Shown here piece by piece: positions 1-5,134 of a stretch of DNA of 10,993 nucleotides. The notes beneath the pieces were generated by a model. The model saw nothing but the letters and a program-made list of their open reading frames with translations. It had not been told where the DNA came from and made no database searches. Origin of the DNA: Treponema sp. UBA4319 (lineage in GTDB: Bacteria; Spirochaetota; Spirochaetia; Treponematales; Treponemataceae); the NCBI GenBank assembly GCA_002393865.1, contig DGUD01000087.1:232-11224 (forward strand), given 5' to 3'. The first letter of the stretch is position 1. Each line of letters starts with the position of its first letter. The translations under genes were made by a program, and so were the position numbers.

Positions 1-45
1 TATCCTGCGCTCTGCCGGGCTCTTGTCTCTTTCCCCCGCACGGGT

Positions 46-74
46 TTGACACAGTGGGCAAATAATGCTATTCT
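46..74 (+). promoter_or_regulatory. Sigma70-type promoter of yajC-secD-secF
   Basis: A perfect -35 TTGACA (46-51) is followed after 17 bp by a -10 TATTCT (69-74, 4 of 6 matches). The predicted transcript start is near 81, which gives a leader of about 35 nt. A ribosome binding site GAAGGA (100-105) lies 10 nt before the yajC ATG. This is a conventional leadered promoter, unlike those of ispH and htrA in this window. Nothing recognisable as a gene lies in 1-45. Confidence 0.7.
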
Positions 75-115
75 ACAGTACTGATTTTTAAACCAAAAAG
101 AAGGATAAAAACTCT

Positions 116-538
116 ATGTCTTTTGTACCGTTATTTCTTCAGGCTGCGGGCTCCGGAACATCTGCCGGTGCCGCGGCGGGTGCCGTCGCTGGCGGTGGGA
201 TGCTTACCCTTGTCCCGATGATAGCCATCATCTTGATTATGTATTTCCTGATGATCCGCCCGCAGAGCAAGAAGCAGAAAGAAACCCAGAAGATGCTTGA
301 TGCGCTCAAGAAGGGCGACAAGGTCATCACTATCGGTGGTATCCACGGGACTGTGACCGCCGTAAAGGAGAATGTCGTGACCGTGAAGGTTGACGACAGC
401 ACGAAGATTCAGTTCAACCGGACTGCCATTGCCACGGTCGTCACCGAAGGAAAGGCTTCCGACAAGGCCGGCAGCAAGTCTGACAGCAAGGCCGCCGACA
501 ACGGCGCTGAAAATACTGATAAAGCTGAAGGAAAATAA
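116..538 (+). CDS. yajC: YajC, Sec translocon accessory subunit
   Basis: Small single-span inner-membrane protein that associates with SecD and SecF and assists SecYEG protein export. The 140 residues comprise a short Gly/Ala-rich N-terminus, one hydrophobic segment (about 30-47), then the family signature YFLMIRPQ (43-50) with a basic KKQKE stretch. A soluble domain with KKGDKVITIGGIHGTV (65-80) follows, typical of YajC. The last 30 or so residues are a Lys/Asp/Ser/Ala-rich tail, probably disordered; this makes the protein slightly longer than the usual 100-110 residues. The start is supported by GAAGGA 10 nt upstream. It is first in a tight operon: secD begins 2 bp after its stop. Family assignment is secure; the role follows from the family. 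Confidence 0.95.
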   Translation: MSFVPLFLQAAGSGTSAGAAAGAVAGGGMLTLVPMIAIILIMYFLMIRPQSKKQKETQKMLDALKKGDKVITIGGIHGTVTAVKENVVTVKVDDSTKIQFNRTAIATVVTEGKASDKAGSKSDSKAADNGAENTDKAEGK

Positions 539-540
539 AG

Positions 541-2277
541 ATGAGCAAGAGAAGTCGTCTTTTTATTATCATTGCGGTGCTTGCGGTCTGCTTTGCATTC
601 CTGTGGCCGTCCCTGCAATGGTATGTGAACACTCCTAAGGATCAGCAGGCGCTTGCCCTGAGCTCTCTGGAGAACATAAAGGATTATGCGAGCGAGAAGG
701 CCGCCGCCGACGTGCAGCAGCTTATCGCCTCCGCAAAGGCGGATCCTGCGGCACAGCTGACCGAGGATCAGAAGTGGCTCCGCAAAGCCGCCGAGAAGAA
801 TTTCAAGGAGATGGAGAAGGCTGTGCCGTCTCCGCTGACGCTCCGCGAGGCGCTGGAGTCCTTTGAGACCCGCGCGGATTTTGTCACGCTGGTGGAAAGC
901 CGCTACCGCGACAGAATCCTGAAGAACAAGAAATACTACCAGAATTCCGTCAAGCTCGGCCTTGATCTGAGCGGCGGTATGAACGTCATCGTCCGCGCGG
1001 ATCTTGATGCCGTGGTTGAGGCGCAGAAGGGCAGTGTGGCGGATCTTGAGCAGCTCCGGAAAGATGCCATGACGCAGGCTGTCGAGACGCTGACGAACCG
1101 CATCGACCGCTTTGGTCTGACATCCCCCACAATCCGCCAGCAGGGCGAGGACCGGATTTACATCGAGCTCCCCGGTTCCGCCGAGGCCGACCAGATAAAT
1201 TCTATCATCCAGGGCCGCGGTATCCTGAACTTCCGCCTTGTGGACAACGACGCCTCCCAGGCGTTCCAGATTTACTATATGCAGCACCCGGACAGCACCT
1301 TCGATTCCCGCGGAAGGCTCATCGACCCCACCATCATCCCCGATGACGACGAGGTCTTTGGCTACTATGAGACCGACGAGTATGGCCTTGACCGCCTCCG
1401 CACCTATCTGGTGGTAAAGAAGGAGGTTGCGATGGACGGCAAGCATATCAAATCCGCGAAGGTCGGCACCGAGAACCTGACCAACAAGCCGTCCGTGAAC
1501 TTTACGCTTGATCCTGAGGGTGCAAAGATTTTTGGTGAGTTCACCGCGGCGCATATCCACGACAGCCTTGCCATCGTGAGCGACAACAAGATAAAGTCGA
1601 ATGCGACCATACAGACCGCCATCACCGGCGGCGAGGTCTCCATCACCGGTTTCGGGCAGCAGGAGGCCCGTAACCTTGAGAAGGTGCTGCAGACCGCGTG
1701 GCTGGATGTGCCGCTTTCCGTGGAGAGCCAGCAGGTCATCGGCGCCTCGCTCGGCGACCAGGCAATCCGGCAGGGCGTCTTTGCCATTTTTGCCGGTCTT
1801 GTCGCCATCATGATTTTCATGCTTATCTGGTACAAGGGCGCCGGTCTGAACGCCTGCGTGGCGCAGGTGCTCAACCTCTACATCATGTTCAGCATCCTGA
1901 GCGCCTTCAACCTGACCGTCACGCTGCCGACCATCGCCGGTATGATTCTTACCATCGGTATGGCTGTCGATGCCAACGTCATCATCTTTGAGCGTATCAA
2001 GGAGGAGCTGCGGCTCGGCAAGGATCGCGCGTCCGCTATCAGCGTCGGCTTTGCCAACGCTTTCTGGGCTATCATGGACTCCAATATCACGACCTTTATC
2101 GCGGCTCTGTTCATGTCACAGCTGGGTACGGGCGCAATCCAGGGCTTTGCGGTGAGCCTTGCCATCGGTGTTGTGTCCACCGTGTTTACAGCTCTTGTTG
2201 TTTCCCGGCTTATGTTCGACTTCGGCACAGAGGTTATGCACCGGAAGAGTATCAGCATCAGCTGGAGGATAAAGTAA
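541..2277 (+). CDS. secD: SecD, protein-export membrane protein
   Basis: Inner-membrane RND-type protein that, with SecF, uses the proton-motive force to pull exported proteins out of SecYEG on the periplasmic side. It has 578 residues with one N-terminal membrane span (about 7-25). The family motif VKLGLDLSGG (137-146) follows, then the periplasmic P1 domain and five C-terminal spans (about 412-559). The TM4 motif GMAVDANVIIFERI (473-486) keeps the conserved Asp477 linked to proton transport. Oddly, residues 30-135 between TM1 and the GLDL motif form a charged, apparently helical stretch of about 100 residues, much longer than in E. coli SecD. The ribosome binding site AAGGA overlaps the end of yajC, 8 nt before the ATG. 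The secF ATG directly abuts the stop codon. Confidence 0.97.
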   Translation: MSKRSRLFIIIAVLAVCFAFLWPSLQWYVNTPKDQQALALSSLENIKDYASEKAAADVQQLIASAKADPAAQLTEDQKWLRKAAEKNFKEMEKAVPSPLTLREALESFETRADFVTLVESRYRDRILKNKKYYQNSVKLGLDLSGGMNVIVRADLDAVVEAQKGSVADLEQLRKDAMTQAVETLTNRIDRFGLTSPTIRQQGEDRIYIELPGSAEADQINSIIQGRGILNFRLVDNDASQAFQIYYMQHPDSTFDSRGRLIDPTIIPDDDEVFGYYETDEYGLDRLRTYLVVKKEVAMDGKHIKSAKVGTENLTNKPSVNFTLDPEGAKIFGEFTAAHIHDSLAIVSDNKIKSNATIQTAITGGEVSITGFGQQEARNLEKVLQTAWLDVPLSVESQQVIGASLGDQAIRQGVFAIFAGLVAIMIFMLIWYKGAGLNACVAQVLNLYIMFSILSAFNLTVTLPTIAGMILTIGMAVDANVIIFERIKEELRLGKDRASAISVGFANAFWAIMDSNITTFIAALFMSQLGTGAIQGFAVSLAIGVVSTVFTALVVSRLMFDFGTEVMHRKSISISWRIK

Positions 2278-3522
2278 ATGAAGAGACTTTTGAGATTCAG
2301 CCGTGCTTTCCTTGGCTGTGCGATTTTCAGCGCTCTTATCATTGTCTGCGGTATTGTAGGCATGTTCCTGCGGGGCATCAATCTGGGCATAGACTTCCTC
2401 CCCGGTCTTATCGAGGAGGTCAGGATTGCCCCTGCAGCAGTAGAAATCACATACTCTGGGGCGGCCACCGTTTCCATCGACGCGAAGAACAACGCGCTGG
2501 ACGTGGTCGTCAGCGGTAGCGGTGCGGACAATGAGACCGTTACCCTTACTTACGGGCAGCATCCGACTGTCGCCAAGATGGCGGAGGCTCTGAACGGGAT
2601 TGCGGGCATAAGCGCAAAAGTCCGCGCGAACGGTGATGCCGACAGCTACGGCATTTTCGTGAACAATGCGGTGACGGCCCGCCTGTCTGCGGATGAGCCG
2701 TACCTGCTTTACGTGCCGGACACCGCGTCCAAGATTACGGTGGACAACGTGCGCACGGTGCTTGAGGGGCAGAATGTCTCCCTCAAGGAACTGGGGGATG
2801 ATTCCAACCGCAGCTTCCAGATTCGCGCAAAAATCTCTGACGACAGCGTGACGAACCAGACCCTGCAGCGGAACATTCTGAACGCGCTGCAGCAGGCTTT
2901 CGGCGAGAACAATGTCGCCATCGTAAAGACGGACTTTGTCGCGTCGAGCTTCTCCAGCCGCCTTGCCGGTATGTCAGTCCTGCTGGCGCTGTGCACGGTG
3001 CTGCTCATCTGGCTCTATGCGACCATCCGCTTCCATTGGGATTTCGCGCTGGGTGCCATCGTTGCGCTTGTCCACGACTGTCTTATCATGTTCACGTTCA
3101 TCGTGTGGTTCCAGATTGAATTCTCCCCGACGACGCTCGCTGCCGTGCTGACTATATTCGGCTACTCTATCAACGCGACGGTCGTTATCCTTGACCGCGT
3201 CCGCGAGAACATGAAGATTGTCAAGACACGTGACTTCCGCGATATCCTTGACCGCTCCCTGTCCGACACGCTGAGCCGCTCTATAATCACGACGGTGACG
3301 ACGCTCTTTGCGTCTGTCTCGCTGCTCGTGTTCACGACCGGCAGCATCCATGATTTTGCTGTCGTGCTGACCATCGGTCTCATCACCGGCTGTTATTCGT
3401 CTCTGTTCATCAGCTCCGGCTTTATTTCCTTTATGCGCCGCCACTGGGAACCGGGCGAGAACGGCGACCGTGTGCGCCCCAAGGCGTCTACGACCCGTCC
3501 GCTGGTCATGCCTTCTGACTAA
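2278..3522 (+). CDS. secF: SecF, protein-export membrane protein
   Basis: Partner of SecD in the proton-driven export motor. It has 414 residues, longer than E. coli SecF (about 320). TM1 lies at about 9-31, a large periplasmic region at about 45-225, then five spans (about 228-385) with the VHD motif (265-267) and GYSINATVVILDRVREN (295-311). The family normally has Asp after the SIN of this motif; here it is Ala300. The Arg partner 34 residues later (Arg334 in TLSR) is kept. The N-terminal GIDFxGG signature is degenerate (GIDFLPG, 37-43). GGAGGA at 2264-2269, inside secD, is the ribosome binding site 8 nt before the ATG. There is zero spacing from secD, so the two are almost certainly co-translated in equal amounts. 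Identity is secure; the motif changes may be lineage features. Confidence 0.95.
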   Translation: MKRLLRFSRAFLGCAIFSALIIVCGIVGMFLRGINLGIDFLPGLIEEVRIAPAAVEITYSGAATVSIDAKNNALDVVVSGSGADNETVTLTYGQHPTVAKMAEALNGIAGISAKVRANGDADSYGIFVNNAVTARLSADEPYLLYVPDTASKITVDNVRTVLEGQNVSLKELGDDSNRSFQIRAKISDDSVTNQTLQRNILNALQQAFGENNVAIVKTDFVASSFSSRLAGMSVLLALCTVLLIWLYATIRFHWDFALGAIVALVHDCLIMFTFIVWFQIEFSPTTLAAVLTIFGYSINATVVILDRVRENMKIVKTRDFRDILDRSLSDTLSRSIITTVTTLFASVSLLVFTTGSIHDFAVVLTIGLITGCYSSLFISSGFISFMRRHWEPGENGDRVRPKASTTRPLVMPSD

Positions 3523-3531
3523 ATGCTGTGC

Positions 3532-3583
3532 CCCTGAAGACCGGAGTTTTCAGGGCTTCCTGCAGCTCTGGTGCTTGCCAGAG
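3532..3583 (+). other. Two tandem hairpins in the secF 3' untranslated region
   Basis: Directly after the secF stop, CCCTGAA (3532-3538) pairs with TTCAGGG (3549-3555). CTCTGG (3566-3571) then pairs with CCAGAG (3578-3583) around a 6-nt loop. Neither is followed by a T-run. They precede the true terminator by a few bases. They may protect the 3' end of the secF message from exonucleases; that role is inference. Confidence 0.5.
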
Positions 3584-3586
3584 GAT

Positions 3587-3622
3587 AGCCCGCCGTGCCT
3601 GCGCATGGCGGGCTTTTTTTTT
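3587..3622 (+). terminator. Intrinsic terminator of the yajC-secDF operon
   Basis: AGCCCGCC (3587-3594) pairs perfectly with GGCGGGCT (3607-3614). The stem continues inward with GTGC/GCAT (one G-U pair), giving about 12 bp around a 4-nt CTGC loop. Nine T residues (3614-3622) follow, starting at the last stem base. This is a textbook Rho-independent terminator on the plus strand. It separates secF from the independently promoted ispH. Confidence 0.92.
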
Positions 3623-3683
3623 GCAGCTGCGGCCGGGACGGCACGGGCATGCTCATTTTTGCATTCCATGCTGGCGCCTTGCA

Positions 3684-3712
3684 TTGAGTAGTTTTGCAAA
3701 TGATAGTATAAT
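3684..3712 (+). promoter_or_regulatory. ispH promoter positioned for a leaderless mRNA
   Basis: -35 TTGAGT (3684-3689), a 17-bp spacer and a perfect -10 TATAAT (3707-3712). Only 6 bp separate the -10 from the ispH ATG at 3719. Standard spacing therefore places the first transcribed base on the A of the start codon. No Shine-Dalgarno sequence at useful spacing is present (GGTGGT abuts the ATG). Confidence 0.75.
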
Positions 3713-3718
3713 GGTGGT

Positions 3719-4600
3719 ATGGAGATTATTCGCGCCAGAGTGCTTGGTTTTTGCATGGGGGTCAGGCGCGCCGTCGATTGTGCGGAACATGCGCTTGCGG
3801 AGAATCGTGACGGGAAAAGCGCGATCTATACGCTGGGGCCGCTCATCCACAACCCTTCTGTGCTGCAGGAGCTTGCAAAGCGCGGACTGCAGGTGCTTGA
3901 TGCCGTGCAGGACGATTTTTCTTCCCTTCCGCCTGCTTCCGTCGTGATTGTCCGCGCCCACGGTACCACGCCCGGTGTCCTTGCAGCCTTGGAGCGCGCG
4001 CAGGCACGGGTCGTCGATGCCACCTGCCCCCGCGTGCACTTGAGCCAGCGCCGCGCCGAGGAATGGGCGGGCAAAGGTTTTGCCGTCATCATTGCCGGTG
4101 ACAAGAATCACGGGGAGGTGACGAGCTTATCTGGCTTTGCCGCAAAAGGGGGCGGTGCAGGATGCGTCTCTGTCGTGCAGGACAGCGCGGAGGCCGAACG
4201 GCTTGTCGTTCCCGCGCAGGCGGTGCTTATCGCGCAGACGACGTTCAGCCCGCTGGAGTTTGAGCGGATTGCGGATGTGCTCCGGCGGAAGAATCCTTCC
4301 ATTGTATTGCTTAATTCTATTTGCCCGGCGACCATGGAGCGTCAGAATGCGTTGCGCGAGCTTGCCGGCAGCGTGGATGCAGTCCTTGTCATCGGCGGGC
4401 GCAATTCTGCCAACACGCGCCGCCTTTTTGAGACTGCCCGCGCGCTCTGTCCCTGCTGCGCCCTCATCGAGGACAGCACTCAGATTCCGCCGCAGTTCTT
4501 TGGCCTGCAGCGCCTTGGCATCACGGCGGGCGCGAGTACCCCTGATGCCGTCATTGACGTGGTAGAGCGTGTGCTGCGGGATGCCGTTCCTTCCCGCTGA
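3719..4600 (+). CDS. ispH: 4-hydroxy-3-methylbut-2-enyl diphosphate reductase (IspH/LytB)
   Basis: Last enzyme of the MEP isoprenoid pathway. A [4Fe-4S] protein, it reduces HMBPP to isopentenyl and dimethylallyl diphosphate in the cytoplasm. It has 293 residues, close to the usual length of about 310. The three cluster cysteines are visible: Cys12 (GFCMGV), Cys103 (ATCPRV) and Cys202 (NSICPAT). Substrate-pocket residues include His44 (LIHNP), His81 (RAHGT), His131 and Glu133 (NHGEV), Thr174 (AQTTF) and Asn229 (GGRNSANTRRL). The start is forced: an in-frame TAG lies five codons upstream with no start codon between, and the next Met (13) would remove Cys12. The gene stands alone with its own promoter. 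It converges on tRNA-Asn, and the tandem repeat units begin 4 bp after its stop. Confidence 0.96.
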   Translation: MEIIRARVLGFCMGVRRAVDCAEHALAENRDGKSAIYTLGPLIHNPSVLQELAKRGLQVLDAVQDDFSSLPPASVVIVRAHGTTPGVLAALERAQARVVDATCPRVHLSQRRAEEWAGKGFAVIIAGDKNHGEVTSLSGFAAKGGGAGCVSVVQDSAEAERLVVPAQAVLIAQTTFSPLEFERIADVLRRKNPSIVLLNSICPATMERQNALRELAGSVDAVLVIGGRNSANTRRLFETARALCPCCALIEDSTQIPPQFFGLQRLGITAGASTPDAVIDVVERVLRDAVPSR

Positions 4601-4603
4601 GCG

Positions 4604-4778
4604 CGCCCCCTGCAAGGATTGCCCGCCAGTCGCGGACGTCCTGTCCTTCTGGGACGGCTCCATTCGCTGGCGGCGCCGTCCGTGGCGCCTCTCCGCCTGA
4701 CGGCGCGCTCATTCCGCTTCAATCCTTGCAACGGTATTTAAAAAAAAGAAAACCCAACCGTTACGATTGGGTTTGTAG
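4604..4778. repeat. Tandem tRNA-tail repeat, copy 1 (175 bp)
   Basis: It begins with CGCCCCCTGCAAGGATTG (4604-4621), an exact copy of the last 18 nt of the tRNA-Asn gene, read on the complementary strand. A GC-rich core follows, bounded by an 11-bp perfect inverted repeat: TGCAAGGATTG (4611-4621) and CAATCCTTGCA (4720-4730). The core contains nested palindromes: CCGCCAG/CTGGCGG (4623-4629, 4667-4673), the GGACGTCC palindrome, and a GGCGCC...GGCGCC hairpin around 4672-4687. The unit ends with a minus-strand terminator. It differs from copy 2 in the core by one substitution (4678 G versus 4858 A) and a 5-bp deletion. No credible reading frame is present. Confidence 0.9.
4740..4774 (-). terminator. 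Intrinsic terminator in repeat copy 1
   Basis: Read on the minus strand, an 11-bp stem (arms 4764-4774 and 4750-4760) with a TAA loop is followed by C and eight T residues (4747-4740). One pair is a G-U wobble only in minus-strand RNA; in plus-strand RNA it would be an A-C mismatch. This supports minus-strand function. It presumably backs up termination of tRNA-Asn transcripts that pass the first terminator. Confidence 0.75.
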
Positions 4779-4959
4779 CGCCCCCTGCAAGGATTGCCCG
4801 CCAGTCGCGGACGTCCTGTCCGCTCCTTCTGGGACGGCTCCATTCGCTGGCGGCGCCATCCGTGGCGCCTCTCCGCCTGACGGCGCGCTCATTCCGCTTC
4901 AATCCTTGCAACGGTATTTAAAAAAAGAAAACCCAATCGTAAACCGACTGGGTTTTATT
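4779..4959. repeat. Tandem tRNA-tail repeat, copy 2 (181 bp)
   Basis: It begins with the same 18-bp tRNA-Asn 3'-end copy (4779-4796). The core has inverted repeats at 4786-4796 and 4900-4910, and includes the hairpin GGCGCCA-TCCG-TGGCGCC in 4852-4869. The terminator comes last, followed at 4960 by the genuine tRNA 3' end. It is nearly identical to copy 1. The 6-bp length difference comes from a 5-bp insertion (near 4821), one fewer A in the A-run and a terminator loop longer by two. The high identity implies a recent duplication or active homogenisation. Confidence 0.9.
4920..4956 (-). terminator. Intrinsic terminator of tRNA-Asn (repeat copy 2)
   Basis: It lies 3 bp past the tRNA discriminator base on the minus strand. 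A stem of about 12 bp (4945-4956 with 4928-4939, loop 4940-4944) is followed by C and seven T residues (4926-4920). A G-U pair appears only in minus-strand RNA. In plus-strand RNA the hairpin is followed by TTTTATT, so weak bidirectional use for ispH is possible. Confidence 0.85.
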
Positions 4960-5032
4960 CGCCCCCTGCAAGGATTGAACTTGCGACAGACGGATTAACA
5001 GTCCGTTGCTCTACCAACTGAGCTAAGGGAGC
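4960..5032 (-). tRNA. tRNA-Asn (anticodon GUU)
   Basis: It folds as a complete 73-nt cloverleaf. The acceptor GCTCCCT pairs with AGGGGGC (one G-U). The D stem is GCTC/GAGC with an AGTTGGTA loop. The anticodon stem ACGGA/TCCGT carries the CTGTTAA loop, anticodon GTT at 4999-4997 on the plus coordinates. The variable loop is CTGTC and the T arm is GCAAG/CTTGC with TTCAATC. Discriminator G73 fits tRNA-Asn. No CCA is encoded, so it must be added by the CCA-adding enzyme. Exact 18-bp copies of its 3' end recur twice downstream at 181 and 356 bp. Confidence 0.97.
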
Positions 5033-5056
5033 ACATTCTTTGTTGAATGTGATAAT

Positions 5057-5085
5057 ATCTTATAAAAAAAACGGAGCTTTGTCAA
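5057..5085 (-). promoter_or_regulatory. Promoter of tRNA-Asn
   Basis: On the minus strand, a perfect -35 TTGACA (5085-5080), a 17-bp spacer containing a T8 run, and a -10 TAAGAT (5062-5057, 4 of 6). The predicted start is near 5050, about 18 nt before the mature tRNA 5' end. The -35 directly abuts the inverted repeat that follows htpG. Confidence 0.7.
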
Positions 5086-5086
5086 G

Positions 5087-5129
5087 CGCTTTCTGAGGAA
5101 TTCTTGTGGAATTCCTCAGAAAAGAAGCG
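5087..5129. terminator. Large inverted repeat after htpG, possible terminator
   Basis: A 13-bp perfect inverted repeat, TTCTGAGGAATTC (5091-5103) and GAATTCCTCAGAA (5109-5121), has a TTGTG loop. An outer CGCT/AGCG extension (5087-5090, 5126-5129) lies across a small bulge. A T7 run (5130-5136) follows on the plus strand. For the minus-strand htpG transcript no T-run follows directly; a T8 run comes about 16 nt later, inside the tRNA promoter. It probably ends or protects the htpG mRNA. Its orientation as an intrinsic terminator is unclear. Confidence 0.55.
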
Positions 5130-5134
5130 TTTTT

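Noticed and set aside
409..1560. A 383-codon open frame on the minus strand, opposite the end of yajC and the first half of secD.
   Set aside because: It is a shadow of secD codons with no promoter, no ribosome binding site and no family resemblance.
4604..4959. CRISPR array or integron attC sites as an explanation for the tandem repeats.
   Set aside because: There are only two long units with near-identical interiors and no distinct spacers. I found no GTTRRRY core pair that would fit attC.
4726..4998. A 90-codon open frame across the repeats.
   Set aside because: It runs through terminators, repeat cores and into the tRNA gene on the opposite strand; the coding content is an artefact of repeat sequence.
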